Positions 6,011 to 15,324 of a DNA stretch of 64,000 nucleotides are shown piece after piece. The DNA lies in NCBI GenBank assembly GCA_934435205.1, contig CAKSAK010000008.1, forward strand, positions 49,678 through 113,677. Reading direction: 5' to 3'. Under the pieces are notes generated by a model. The model had not been told where the DNA came from, ran no database searches, and saw nothing but the letters and a program-made list of their open reading frames with translations. How positions within the stretch are numbered: position 1 is the stretch's first letter; each line of letters begins with the position of its first letter. The translations under genes and the position numbers were made by a program. Source of the DNA: an uncultured Ruminococcus sp. GTDB lineage: Bacteria; Bacillota; Clostridia; Oscillospirales; Ruminococcaceae.

Positions 6011-7645
6011 TTGAAAAAATATAGATCTGGACTAACGATAATTCTAAGTTGTTTAATGCTAACGGGTTGTGCAAGCAATTCTGATATTTCCTCAATAAGC
6101 AAGATCTCAGATTACAGTTCAAATGACAATACAAGTTCTTATGAAACAGATGATACCCTTGATGATGAAGTTGAATACTATTATTCAGATGATACTCCGA
6201 TTTATAGTTTTGAGAAAAGATACGAAAAAATCAAAGAACAATATCCCGATAAGTCTGTGCTTGTTTGGGTAAGTGACCAAAAAATTCGATATGAAGATGA
6301 AGTAAATTCGTATTTATCTGAACACAATAAAAATTATGTATTGTGTTTCAAAAATCTTACATATGACGTTGATATGGTAGATGATAGCTCTAACTTTATA
6401 TCCTCATATGCACAACTATTGTCAGATGCGTTTGATAATGGAGAGAAATTCGATATAATTGATACAGGGCTTAAATATCAAGGCTTTGATACATTCTATA
6501 ATCCATATCAGAATTGTGTCAACAATAATTTTCTCGAACCATTAAATACATACCTTGAAAACACCGAGTGCGGTAAGAAAATTTACGCCGAAATGTCAAC
6601 AAATTATTGGAAGAGTTTAATGATAAACGGCAAAATTTATGGTATCGACGGTTCGTTGTCTTGCTTAAAAGAAGATCTTGGATATGAGCTTAATGCTGAT
6701 TTAGTTGATAAAAACAGTATAGATCTTGATGATTTTTTAGGAAAATATGATACATCACTCCAGAAAGTTATTGATCTGTGCAAATCCAGAGGTTGGAAAT
6801 TTACCATCGGAATGCTTGGATTTATGCAATTATACTCAAATTATGATTTTATAACTGATAATATTTGCATCGATGATAATGGTCACGCCGTGAATATTTA
6901 CGAAACCGATTATGCAAAAAATCTTTTCAATATCATATCCGACGGTTTCACAAATGACGTTATGGTCAACCCTGTCAATGATAATATAAATGATATAGAT
7001 ACATATTTTGGCTCTATAAATTCTACATTATGCGGTGGCTATACAAACAACAAATTTAAAACGAGCCAAGAATACGGTTTGCAAACGAGCTATGCCTCAA
7101 CTGAATCATACACTATATATCCGCAATACTCTAATAAAATATATACTTCTTCAAAAGCTTTGGGCATATGTGCGTTATCAGACAACAAGTATCTTGCATT
7201 TGACGCTATCTGCGAGGTTATGACAAATAAAGAGTTGAATGATCTCTTGTGTTTTGGTACTGATTATGACATTATAAATGGTTGCATAAAACCGTATGGG
7301 TATTATAATACAATGGGTGTCGAAAACAGATTGATACGATATCCGTTTTATGGTGTTAATGACCCTAATTCAAATGAAAAGTACCACGAGGCAATAACAG
7401 ATTTTAAATTATCAAAAAGTGTTGGCTTTTGTTTTGACACTACAAATGTTTCTGATGAATTTTTAGCTGTTGATAAGGTTTTAAAGACTATTGATTCTGA
7501 TTTCCCTTCTAAGGATTATAAAACAGGTAAAGAATATTTAGATAAATTGAACGATGACCTGAATTCCGCAGGCTTGCAGGATATTCTTGACGAGGTAAAC
7601 AGACAGCTGGAGGAGTACAATGAAACACACAATACAGATAATTAG
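6011..7645 (+). CDS. lipoprotein, extracellular solute-binding-protein-like
   Basis: A TTG start at 6011 with AAGGAG ten bases upstream gives 544 residues. MKKYRSGLTIILSC then LMLTGC is a lipoprotein signal with the lipid-bearing Cys at about 20, followed by a Ser/Asp-rich linker. The body (SVLVWVSDQKI, FDIIDTGLKYQG, NFLEPLNTYLE, INGKIYGID) has the pattern of family-1 solute-binding proteins: a bound-substrate cleft reached through N-F-L-E-P-L and a G-K-I-Y-G-I-D strand. It overlaps the next gene by 26 bases. With an export-type ABC pair downstream, it may be a surface sensor or accessory lipoprotein, not an importer subunit. Confidence 0.65.
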   Translation: MKKYRSGLTIILSCLMLTGCASNSDISSISKISDYSSNDNTSSYETDDTLDDEVEYYYSDDTPIYSFEKRYEKIKEQYPDKSVLVWVSDQKIRYEDEVNSYLSEHNKNYVLCFKNLTYDVDMVDDSSNFISSYAQLLSDAFDNGEKFDIIDTGLKYQGFDTFYNPYQNCVNNNFLEPLNTYLENTECGKKIYAEMSTNYWKSLMINGKIYGIDGSLSCLKEDLGYELNADLVDKNSIDLDDFLGKYDTSLQKVIDLCKSRGWKFTIGMLGFMQLYSNYDFITDNICIDDNGHAVNIYETDYAKNLFNIISDGFTNDVMVNPVNDNINDIDTYFGSINSTLCGGYTNNKFKTSQEYGLQTSYASTESYTIYPQYSNKIYTSSKALGICALSDNKYLAFDAICEVMTNKELNDLLCFGTDYDIINGCIKPYGYYNTMGVENRLIRYPFYGVNDPNSNEKYHEAITDFKLSKSVGFCFDTTNVSDEFLAVDKVLKTIDSDFPSKDYKTGKEYLDKLNDDLNSAGLQDILDEVNRQLEEYNETHNTDN

Positions 7646-8777
7646 CATATTGTCAGCGGCAGCTATGACCCTGACCGCTTGCAGTAAAAGCGATAAAAAT
7701 AAGGACAGCAACGCCGCACAGGCAGATAAGTGGAGGATAGTTTCTGTTTATGAATGTGCAGACTATGACAATAACATTTGCTTTTCCACGCAGGAAAATT
7801 CACGTCTTGACTTTGTGGATATGACAACCCTTGAGGACAGCCCTGTGTGCGACGACCCTTCTTGCAAACATCGTGAGGGTTCTGATTGCACTGCATATGG
7901 CAAGGACGATCACCCTTTTATTTACAATAAAAGACTCTATTATCTGAGAAGTTCCGATATAATAACCAAAAATGACGGAACATATACAACAAATACCATG
8001 ATGTTTTGTTCTGACATAAATGGTGCTAATGAAAAGCAGGTCGCTGAGATTGACGGGCTTAGCTATAATGATTATGATAGAATGGCGATAGTAGGCAGCA
8101 CAGCGTATCTTGTCATGACTAACCAGCCTTATGACAAGGATTTTAAAGAACTAGAGCCGTCACTGGAGTTGGTTTCGGTGGCTCTTGACAGCGGAAAAGT
8201 CAATAATATAGGCGAAGTCACACAGGGATATAGCTGCGGTGCGTGGGTGTATGGCTTGTGGGATAATAAGCTCATTTTCCGTACATCAAAGGCGGCAGAT
8301 GATCGTCCGTTTATGGAACGTTTGCAGGACTTTGCAGATAAAAACGGACTGTCTGAAAGTGAAGCTATCGAGCAGTATAACGATAAGGCGGAGTATGATT
8401 ACGAATATCTCGCCTATGATATTTCAAGCGGTAAAGTTGAGAAAAACGCTTTGTCTGAGCCGTCTGCAATATCAGATAACTGCTATTACTATGTGAAAAA
8501 CGGCAAGCCATGCTATCTTGACAAAAGCGGAAAAGAGCAGACTATCGAGGGCGTTGATGATGGCTCAAACGTGACCAATATCGCAACGATAAACGGCTAT
8601 GCGCTCATAGACAGCGAGAACAGTCAGTATCTTTTCAAAGAAAGCGACAAGACCATTTCAAAGCTCACGGATACATATGATATTGCCGCCATAAAGGACG
8701 GGCAGGCTATTATCAGAACAGGCAGTACGCCTGCATATGAGAAGAAAGCTGTCTCGGAATTGGAGAACTCAAAATGA
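7620..8777 (+). CDS. lipoprotein of unknown function, possibly beta-propeller
   Basis: The 385-residue protein begins MKHTIQIISILSAAAMTLTAC, a lipoprotein signal with the Cys at about 21. A Cys-containing segment VCDDPSCKHREGSDCTAY follows, then repeated strands of the kind YNKRLYYLRSSD, MAIVGSTAYLVM and NKLIFRTSK, resembling a DUF5050-like propeller of about six blades. The start overlaps the preceding lipoprotein gene and the stop overlaps the ATPase gene (ATGA), so translation is coupled. I infer a surface partner of the ABC system; the ligand is unknown. Confidence 0.65.
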   Translation: MKHTIQIISILSAAAMTLTACSKSDKNKDSNAAQADKWRIVSVYECADYDNNICFSTQENSRLDFVDMTTLEDSPVCDDPSCKHREGSDCTAYGKDDHPFIYNKRLYYLRSSDIITKNDGTYTTNTMMFCSDINGANEKQVAEIDGLSYNDYDRMAIVGSTAYLVMTNQPYDKDFKELEPSLELVSVALDSGKVNNIGEVTQGYSCGAWVYGLWDNKLIFRTSKAADDRPFMERLQDFADKNGLSESEAIEQYNDKAEYDYEYLAYDISSGKVEKNALSEPSAISDNCYYYVKNGKPCYLDKSGKEQTIEGVDDGSNVTNIATINGYALIDSENSQYLFKESDKTISKLTDTYDIAAIKDGQAIIRTGSTPAYEKKAVSELENSK

Positions 8778-9646
8778 CCCTCACCCTAACAAACCTCACC
8801 AAACAATACGGCAGTTTCACCGCCCTTGAAAACTTCAACTACGAGTTCACCGCAGGCGTGTATGGTCTGCTTGGACCGAACGGTGCAGGCAAATCCACCC
8901 TTATGAATATCATCACCGACAATCTGAAACCGACCTCCGGCTCAGTAAGATTTGACGGCGTTGAAACAAGCAAAATGGACGCCGATTTCCGCAAGGTTCT
9001 TGGCTTTATGCCCCAACAGCAGGGGATATACCCGAACTTCACGCTTGAGCGCTTCCTCTACTACATGGCGGCGCTCAAAGGTATGAAGAAAGCCGACGCG
9101 AAGCCGCAGATAGAAAAGCTGCTCAACCTTGTCAACTTGCAGGACAGCCGCGGCAAACGGCTCGGCGGTTTTTCGGGCGGAATGAAACAGCGTGCCCTTA
9201 TCGCACAGGCAATGCTCGGCGAGCCAAAAGTCATTATCCTTGACGAGCCCACAGCAGGTCTTGACCCGAAAGAGCGTATCCGCATACGAAACCTCGTGGC
9301 GCAGATCGCTTTTGACAAGATAGTCATAATCGCTACCCACGTTGTTTCGGACATCGAGTTCATCGCAAAAGAAGTTTTGCTGATGAAAAAGGGTGAGATA
9401 ATCGACAGCGGTGCACCGCATATCCTTTGCGAAAAGATAGACGGCAAAGTGTTCGAGATAACCGCCGATGAGAGTATGCTCGGCGAGATCTCCGCAAAAT
9501 ACAAGGTGGGAAATATCTCAAAGGACGAGAAAAATATATACGTCCGTGTTATCAGCGAACAGCCGCCAAGCTTTGCGTGCCGACCTTGCAAGCCCGACCT
9601 CGAGGATCTCTACCTCTACTATTTCGATCAGGGGGCGAGCCAATGA
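8774..9646 (+). CDS. ABC transporter ATP-binding protein
   Basis: The 290-residue ATPase has every nucleotide-binding motif: Walker A GLLGPNGAGKSTLMN (about 32-46), Q-loop MPQQQGIYP, signature LGGFSGGMKQR, Walker B VIILDEPTAGLD and switch ATHVVSDIE. A C-terminal extension (about 215-290) with a Cys pair (FACRPCKPDLEDLYLYYF) is typical of ABC-2 exporters of antibiotics and peptides. It starts in an ATGA overlap with the lipoprotein gene and ends in an ATGA overlap with the permease, making a tightly coupled unit. The transported substrate is unknown; the small secreted peptide at 5783 is a candidate. Confidence 0.92.
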   Translation: MTLTLTNLTKQYGSFTALENFNYEFTAGVYGLLGPNGAGKSTLMNIITDNLKPTSGSVRFDGVETSKMDADFRKVLGFMPQQQGIYPNFTLERFLYYMAALKGMKKADAKPQIEKLLNLVNLQDSRGKRLGGFSGGMKQRALIAQAMLGEPKVIILDEPTAGLDPKERIRIRNLVAQIAFDKIVIIATHVVSDIEFIAKEVLLMKKGEIIDSGAPHILCEKIDGKVFEITADESMLGEISAKYKVGNISKDEKNIYVRVISEQPPSFACRPCKPDLEDLYLYYFDQGASQ

Positions 9647-11853
9647 TCTTTAGAAATGAACTGATAAAAGCGTTCTGCAAGCGCACAACTATTGCAATTT
9701 TCGCCGTTCTGTTGCTCCTTAACGGCGTTTTGCTGTATATAAGCGAAACAAAACAGGCTCTTGAATACACCCCCGAACAGTACAAATCCGCTTATCAGAC
9801 CTTGGAGGGGCTTGATACACACGCCGCTTTTCAGCGAATTTCTAAGAAAAAGACGGAGCTTGAATTGATACAAAGGCTGTCATTCGGCGAGGATATTTCG
9901 CAGGAAAACTGCAATGCTGAGGAACTTTTGAAAAGCTATAAAAACAAGGACTATCTTGAATTTACAAACGATATCTACCCCGAAATAGAGCTGACCGACC
10001 GCCTTTTTGAGGAGATATCAGCCTGCGAAAATTATGACAGCTATCTTGAAAATATCGACAGCACGGCACGAAAAATGACGGGCATATCCCTGTTTGCCGA
10101 CCCTGACAGTTTCAGCTACAAAAATATCGCACGAACGCCAGCCGATTTCGCTCACCTCAAAGGCTCAAAGCTCACCGCTGCACCCTCAAAGGGCGTTTCA
10201 ATGGCAACGGGTTTCCTCGCCACCGACCTTATCGCAATGCTGATGATAATGACCGTGGTGGTCACGATCGTCACAAGAGAAAAAGAGCTTGACCAAATAA
10301 CGCTTTCGAGGACGACTTTCAAAGGCAGAATGCCCCTCGGTATAGCAAAGCTTTTCACCTGTTTTGCGGCGGCGATGGCGGCTGAGATCTTGCTTTACGC
10401 CGTGAACTTCGCAGTTTCATATTTTACATACGGATTTGGCGACCTGTCAAGGCAGATACAGTCGGTCTACGAATTTAACGGCAGTAACTTGAAAATATCC
10501 GTACTACAATACTTTGCACTTTTTCTAGTTGCAAAACTTGCGGTCTACTGCGTATTTGCGGCGATTATCTACCTTGTTACCGTGGTATCGAACACCGCTG
10601 TTAAGGTCTATGGCATACTGATCATCACCATAGCGGCGGAGACTGTGCTTTATTACACCATACCAAGCACCAGCTATCTTTGCCCGCTGAAATACATTAA
10701 TATTCTTGCATACGCCAACACAAAAGACCTCTTTGCAAGCTACCTCAACCTTAACATTTTCGGCAAGCCAGTCAACTATATGGCGGTGTTTGTCGACTCG
10801 GCAGTTGTGATTTTAGTGGCAATTTCGATACTCTCGGTTCTGATATTTTCAAAGCAAAGGGTCATCAAAAGCCGCACAAGAAAATTCAGCCTTGCAAGGT
10901 TCACAATTTTCAAGGGCAGGACAACAAACCTCTTTTTGCAGGAGTGCTACAAGGTGTTTATCGGTGGCAAAGCTCTGCTGATTTTGATAGCATTTGCTAT
11001 CATCACCGCAGTTTCATATTCTCCTATCAGCGAGAGTTTTTCGTCCGCAGACGATGTGTATTACAAGTAATATATGCTGAAATTTGAGGGCGAGTACACC
11101 GCTGAAAAGCAGAAAATGATAGACGCTGAGGAGCAGAAATTTGCCGACGCGCAGATGAAAATGCAGGAGGAAATGGCAAATTCAGATGGCGACGGCATTT
11201 TGATAATGATGAAATATCAGGACGTTTTGGCTCCGCAATATGCCTTTGAGGCAGTGAAAACTCACGCAGAATATTTGCAGACAACCGAGGACGGGCAGTT
11301 CGTTTACGACAGCGGTTACAAGCTGCTAACGGGAGATGAGACCACAGGAAACAAGGACTTGACCCTTGGTCTGACCGCAATGGCAATGGTGATACTTTGC
11401 CTGACATATGTGTATGCGGTGGAGTATCAGACGGGTGCGAACGTGCTGTTAAAGACCTCGGCGCGCGGCAGGGAGGACACCTTTCTCTGCAAGTTCGGCA
11501 TTGGCGTTATCATTGTGACGATAATTTTCGCTCTGACCTATGCGCCATACTTTTACAATGTTCTCAGCGCATACGGCACAAGGGGGATAAACGCCCCTGC
11601 TTGCTCGATAGAAGCACTTTCAAATTTTGATATTTCTATCAAAGGATATCTCATTCTCATAAGTCTTGGGCGGTATCTCGCCCTGCTTTGTGCAATGCTC
11701 ATCATCTATTTTCTGTCGGCAAAGCTCAAAAGTGTTATCTCGACTTTCCTTGCGGCGACGGCGGTGCTTATTCTGCCGATATTGCTGGCTCTGCTTGGGA
11801 TCGAGGCGTTTGAGTTTGTGGGGCTGGATATTCTTTTGGTGGGGAATTTGTAA
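9643..11853 (+). pseudogene. large ABC permease interrupted by one in-frame stop
   Basis: The ATG at 9643 overlaps the ATPase stop (ATGA). The frame runs 475 codons to a TAA at 11068-11070, then continues in the same frame (TAT ATG CTG) to 11853. Readthrough would give about 736 residues. The first half has an N-terminal anchor (TTIAIFAVLLLLNGVLLYIS), a large outside loop, then about six membrane segments (for example LIAMLMIMTVVVTIVT). The second half repeats the plan: a loop (ADAQMKMQEEMANSD), then segments such as LTAMAMVILCLTYVYAV. The stop falls inside the second outside loop (DDVYYK*YMLKFEGEY), where CAA or GAA would be natural. Either the permease is broken, or it is made as two parts; the ATG at 11074 has no ribosome site. 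Confidence 0.7.
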
Positions 11854-11929
11854 AGGGCAATATCTTGATAAAAATATTTATTTAAAACCACGCATCCAAT
11901 ACAAGCTTTATCTAAAATGACAATGCTTG

Positions 11930-11935
11930 TATAAT
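11930..11935 (+). promoter_or_regulatory. possible -10 element
   Basis: TATAAT at 11930-11935, 25 bases before the 36-codon ORF. The -35 region about 17 bases further up (TTTATC) is weak. Confidence 0.4.
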
Positions 11936-11960
11936 TCAAAGTGATAAAGGAGAAGAAAAA

Positions 11961-12071
11961 ATGAAGTATGTAGTTGCACCAGCTATTAATGCTCAAAGGT
12001 TGGTTGTTGTTAATTTTGAACGAATAGTTAATGAAATTGGTTCACGACAACTCGGAAGAGGCAGTAACTAA
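11961..12071 (+). CDS. possible 36-aa peptide
   Basis: ATG at 11961 with AAAGGAGAAG five bases upstream, ending TAA at 12069-12071. The sequence starts MKYVVAPAINAQRLVVVNFE and ends RQLGRGSN: mildly hydrophobic, basic at the end, no Cys, no clear signal peptide. A TATAAT and a good ribosome site support translation, but no homologue is recognised. Confidence 0.4.
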   Translation: MKYVVAPAINAQRLVVVNFERIVNEIGSRQLGRGSN

Positions 12072-12121
12072 AAATGATTGCCAGAATGTTGTAAACATTT
12101 TTCAATCAAACATAAATGAGT

Positions 12122-12149
12122 GGGACGTCGAGGGCGCCGTCCCCTACAA
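12122..12149. repeat. dispersed palindrome (GGGACG..CGTCCC type)
   Basis: GGGACGTCGAGG then GCGCCGTCCCCTACAA recurs identically at 29154-29181. It shares the CCCCTACAA end with the GGGCGAAC palindromes at 26.1-26.3, 29.2, 40.7 and 44.9 kb. Confidence 0.75.
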
Positions 12150-12171
12150 TGGACTTTTGTCTCGAGAATAT

Positions 12172-12216
12172 AATCCCCGCCTTTGACTGTGAAAGTCAAG
12201 GGCGGGGGATTTTTTA
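12172..12216. terminator. GC-rich hairpin terminator, second copy
   Basis: AATCCCCGCCTTTGAC pairs with GTCAAGGGCGGGGATT, with T-runs following on the plus strand. It is duplicated at 644-690. Confidence 0.65.
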
Positions 12217-12280
12217 TAGTCAAGCACACCGTATTTGGTGGGCTTCGCTCGCGGGGGATCGTCACGATGCTGTCACCTCC

Positions 12281-12742
12281 CTACCATAGTCCTATGCTGT
12301 CGAACAAATGCCGCTGTGAGATGTTTCCTGCTACTCTTATCATTACTTTGTCATAGGTTGACATGAAGCTGTCCACAACTTCTATGATGGTGAAGCCGCT
12401 GTTGTTCAGGGCTTCTGTGAGCTTTTGCTTATCCTTGGTATAGGCTATATAGGCGGTTTGCAGGCTTCTATTATTTTGGAATGTGATAAGCTGTGAATAT
12501 GGTATCTTGCTGTTTTGCAGGTGCTTTTCTATGGTTTGACACTCGCCTAAAAAGGTTTGTAGGGGCTTCCCTTTTGTGGCTGTGATAAGATAGCCTTGGC
12601 AGGTGAACTTTTTCTGAGCAGACTTTATGTGAGATATCACAAAGCTTGCGTCTGTGCGGTACGAGCGTTCAAATATCTGCACGGTTTTGTTGTACCATTC
12701 TTCGTTGTTCTTTTCAACTGATTTTGATGTTACCATAGACAC
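12281..12742 (-). CDS. hypothetical protein, 153 aa (parent of the 711-957 fragment)
   Basis: I do not recognise the family. The protein is soluble and basic-to-neutral, with an alternating strand/helix pattern (FVISHIKSAQKKF, GYLITATKGKPLQTFLGE, QTAYIAYTKDKQKLTEALN, KVMIRVAGNISQRHLF). This suggests two repeats of a small alpha/beta fold, but no catalytic motif stands out. The start is preceded by GGAAGTG. A 51-base hairpin (12755-12805) separates it from the 48-aa gene upstream on the same strand. A truncated copy sits 11 kb away beside the toxin cassettes, suggesting mobile or phage-derived DNA. Confidence 0.65.
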   Translation of the reverse strand: MSMVTSKSVEKNNEEWYNKTVQIFERSYRTDASFVISHIKSAQKKFTCQGYLITATKGKPLQTFLGECQTIEKHLQNSKIPYSQLITFQNNRSLQTAYIAYTKDKQKLTEALNNSGFTIIEVVDSFMSTYDKVMIRVAGNISQRHLFDSIGLW

Positions 12743-12754
12743 TTCCTTTCGTTA

Positions 12755-12805
12755 TTCGGTCAAGCAAGGGCGGAGTGTTTTACACTCTGCCCCTGATCGA
12801 CCGAA
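12755..12805 (-). promoter_or_regulatory. long two-part hairpin in the leader of the 153-aa gene
   Basis: The outer stem TTCGGTC / GACCGAA and the inner stem GGGCGGAGTG / CACTCTGCCC form a stable structure between the 48-aa and 153-aa genes. It lacks a T-run and ends about 13 bases before the 153-aa start, so it may act as an RNA processing or regulatory site. Confidence 0.5.
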
Positions 12806-12809
12806 CAAA

Positions 12810-12956
12810 TCAGAGCTTTGTTACACCCCATATAACGATCTTTGCGCCGATGTATCGTGCTTCGATTATTTTTCTTGCATCATTGGTGTTGTATGCTGAC
12901 ACGATCTCCTGCGTTCTGCGACCGTCAATGGAAAACTGTACATTGTATTGTGCCAT
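12810..12956 (-). CDS. small basic hypothetical protein, 48 aa
   Basis: The ATG at 12956 has an excellent ribosome site, GGAGGTGAAAGTT. The product begins MAQYNVQFSIDGRRTQEIVS, continues through AYNTNDARKIIEARYIGAKI and ends VIWGVTKL. The strand-helix-strand layout resembles small proteins of conjugative and phage elements, but I cannot name a family. It is the first gene of a short minus-strand unit with the 153-aa gene, and its upstream region shares a motif with the AAA+ ATPase gene. Confidence 0.65.
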   Translation of the reverse strand: MAQYNVQFSIDGRRTQEIVSAYNTNDARKIIEARYIGAKIVIWGVTKL

Positions 12957-13007
12957 AACTTTCACCTCCTCTGTCTGATATAATCATAGCACAGGCTATG
13001 TGTGCAA

Positions 13008-13054
13008 TTTTGGACATAGGCGATCGTATTAATGTGGGTAGTATGATATAAGCT
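13008..13054 (-). promoter_or_regulatory. shared upstream motif, copy A
   Basis: Read on the minus strand: TTATATCATACTACCCACAT, then CGCCTATGTCCAAAATTG. The two blocks recur upstream of the AAA+ ATPase gene at about 15155-15225 as CTTATCATACCACCCACTAT and CGCTATGTCCACATTTTTG with a longer gap. A regulator binding both sites is inferred. Confidence 0.5.
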
Positions 13055-13063
13055 TGGATTTTG

Positions 13064-15079
13064 TTATCTGTTAAAACCTATATGCTTTGGCTCTTCTTCA
13101 AGGGTATCGTCCTCGGTGAGGTCAAAGTCACGGGCTTTTAGAGTTATGATATCGTCCATTGTCATGGTGCTGAAATTCTGTCTTGTGAGCCTGAGTGCCT
13201 GACCGAACAGTGCGCCCTCTATAAGATTTCTTGCAAATCTGCCGTTGCCGAAATTCGGCTTCTTGCAGACCCTTTCAAGAAAAGGCAGGAGGGTTTCGTC
13301 AACGTCATCGGCAAGCTTATGTTCATTATTTTTCGCCATAAGGTGTACGATGCGGAGAAGCTCTGGGGCGGTATAGTCCTCGAAATTGACATGGAACGCA
13401 ATTCTTGATCTCAGACCAGGGTTGCGGTCAAGGAAATCGTTCATTTCCTTTGGATAGCCCGCGAAAATCACCACCATATCGTCACGGTTGTTCTCCATTT
13501 CCTGCACGATAGTGTTTATGGCTTCATCGCCATAAGAGCCTGAGCGGTCATCGCAGAGGGAATATGCTTCGTCGATAAAAAGCACTGAGCCTTTAGCTTT
13601 CTTGAACATATTCTTCACCTGAACGGCTGTCCAGCCAACATATTTTCCAACAAGGTCGGAACGTCCGCACTCGATAAGGTCGCCTTTGGAAAGCACGCCG
13701 TTTTCTTTGAGTATTCTTGCAAACAGCCTTGCAACTGTGGTCTTTGCTGTGCCTGGATTGCCTGTGAACACCATATGCATGGCTGTTCGGCTTTCTTTCA
13801 TGCCCTTATCGGCAAAAATTTTCTGCGCCTTTGAATATGTTATCGCCTTTTCGATAACGCTCTTGGCAGAATCAAGTCCGATAAGCTCCTGAAGCTCGCT
13901 GTACGCAGAGCCTTTTATCTCCTTGGCTTCATCCCTGTCATAGAGCTTTTTGAAGTTTGAATACTGTGGATAAATTTTGGTTTTCAGGACATTTGAATAC
14001 CAAGTGTCATACATACCCATAAGCTCGTTTGCTCTATATGGGGTATCCTTTGCGCACAGGGAAAGGAGATCTTTATCGCAGGAGGTATTCTCTTCTCTGC
14101 AAAGCTTTCTGAGATATTTATGTGCATCTTCATTTTCTACAGTATCGTCCACGAGCTTCACGAAAGTGATAGTGCCGAGCTTTTCCTCCACGGAATCAGG
14201 GAGAGAAGGTCCGTCATTTGAAAAGGTAAAAATAAACTGTATCTCGTTTTTGTAGGCATTGATGAGGTCAAAGAGGATATCGGGGATAGCTTCATCGGCT
14301 GTACAATTATCGCTGTTGGTACACTTTAAACCACAACAATTCATTATGATAGTAGAGCCGCTGCAAATGCGGAACAGTTCACGGATATCTGAGCTTCGTG
14401 CTGATATATGATAAAGGTCAAGGACGGTATATCTTGCACAGCCAAGTCTGTTATTTGAATACAGGGCGCTTACAAGGGTATCGGCAAGCCTATTGGCATT
14501 GTCACTCTGGATAAAATAATGTACCGGTATGCCTTTTGTTACACCGACGCTGTTCTTTCTGAATATTCTTTTAAGCTCAGGCTCAAAGGTTTCTGAGCAG
14601 ATATATTTTTTTGCTACGGCGAGAGCGTCTTTTTTATCAATGGACTTTGTGATATTTTCGTTTATGTACGATCTTCTATAGTTACTGAACAGGTCGTCAA
14701 GTTCATAGTCATTAAGCAGATCTTCATCAAACTTGAAATTATCGTGATAGCCGTTTGGGATCATTCTTTTGAACGTTTCCACTGTTATTTCCTCGAAGCT
14801 TATATCCACGCACTCAAGCTTTATAAATGAAAAGAAGTTCTTTACATAGGCTTTTACATCGGCTTCAACGTCTGTCATCATTACGCCTATGACCGCCTGA
14901 TCTTTCACTGCGCTTGATATAAAGGCACAGCTTCTGTTGGGCATGGTGCGTGCCATTTCATTGAACTCGTTTATAAGCTGGTTTTTCTCATCAAAGAATG
15001 TATCGTACTCATTATCGTTATCTCTTGTTCTTCTGATAACAGGGTTTGCAAGCACACATTTTGCTCTGTAACAACGCAT
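13064..15079 (-). CDS. AAA+ ATPase of the CbxX/CfxQ (SpoVK-like) family
   Basis: The ATG at 15079 is chosen because GGAGGCGG lies just upstream; a longer frame reaches 15166 without a ribosome site. The product is 671 residues. The first ~350 form an unrecognised domain with a four-Cys patch (CCGLKCTNSDNC). The last ~270 are a CbxX-type AAA+ module: ELIGLDSAKSVIEKAITY, Walker A GNPGTAKTTVAR, DLVGKYVGWTA pore segment, Walker B VLFIDEAYSL, then FAGYPKEMNDFLDRNPGLRS with the arginine finger. Relatives remodel other proteins, but the target here is unknown. It is divergent from a WYL regulator gene, with which it shares a control region. Confidence 0.8.
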   Translation of the reverse strand: MRCYRAKCVLANPVIRRTRDNDNEYDTFFDEKNQLINEFNEMARTMPNRSCAFISSAVKDQAVIGVMMTDVEADVKAYVKNFFSFIKLECVDISFEEITVETFKRMIPNGYHDNFKFDEDLLNDYELDDLFSNYRRSYINENITKSIDKKDALAVAKKYICSETFEPELKRIFRKNSVGVTKGIPVHYFIQSDNANRLADTLVSALYSNNRLGCARYTVLDLYHISARSSDIRELFRICSGSTIIMNCCGLKCTNSDNCTADEAIPDILFDLINAYKNEIQFIFTFSNDGPSLPDSVEEKLGTITFVKLVDDTVENEDAHKYLRKLCREENTSCDKDLLSLCAKDTPYRANELMGMYDTWYSNVLKTKIYPQYSNFKKLYDRDEAKEIKGSAYSELQELIGLDSAKSVIEKAITYSKAQKIFADKGMKESRTAMHMVFTGNPGTAKTTVARLFARILKENGVLSKGDLIECGRSDLVGKYVGWTAVQVKNMFKKAKGSVLFIDEAYSLCDDRSGSYGDEAINTIVQEMENNRDDMVVIFAGYPKEMNDFLDRNPGLRSRIAFHVNFEDYTAPELLRIVHLMAKNNEHKLADDVDETLLPFLERVCKKPNFGNGRFARNLIEGALFGQALRLTRQNFSTMTMDDIITLKARDFDLTEDDTLEEEPKHIGFNR

Positions 15080-15154
15080 AAAAATCCGCCTCCGTGGTCT
15101 TTTCTCACTCTTGTTTTTCGTCTGTATCTGCATTATAGCACCTGGAATGTTCAA

Positions 15155-15225
15155 AAATGTGGACATAGCGGAAGTTTTTTTATATCCGAAATTTTACCCA
15201 TAGTGGGTGGTATGATAAGGGCAAC
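15155..15225. promoter_or_regulatory. shared control region, copy B, with ACCCA-TAG-TGGGT palindrome
   Basis: ACCCATAGTGGGT (about 15197-15209) is a perfect inverted repeat with a 3-base centre. It lies between the divergent AAA+ and WYL genes. The flanking blocks match those at 13008-13054. A related half (TTTTATACCCATT) appears before the LRR gene near 17015-17027. Confidence 0.5.
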
Positions 15226-15262
15226 GGAAAGAGAAAGGAACATAGGAGTTAAAAGGATACAA

Positions 15263-15291
15263 TTGACAAAATAAAGCAAAAGTGATATATT
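15263..15291 (+). promoter_or_regulatory. promoter of the WYL regulator gene
   Basis: TTGACA (15263-15268), 17 bases, TATATT (15286-15291), 34 bases before the start. Confidence 0.8.
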
Positions 15292-15324
15292 GGAATAAAG
15301 ATATCACAGAACAGGAGGGCAAAA

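Noticed and set aside
12281..12742. Complete prophage or integrative element at 12-17 kb
   Set aside because: No integrase, relaxase, structural or replication genes are present; only small unknown genes with element-like flavour.
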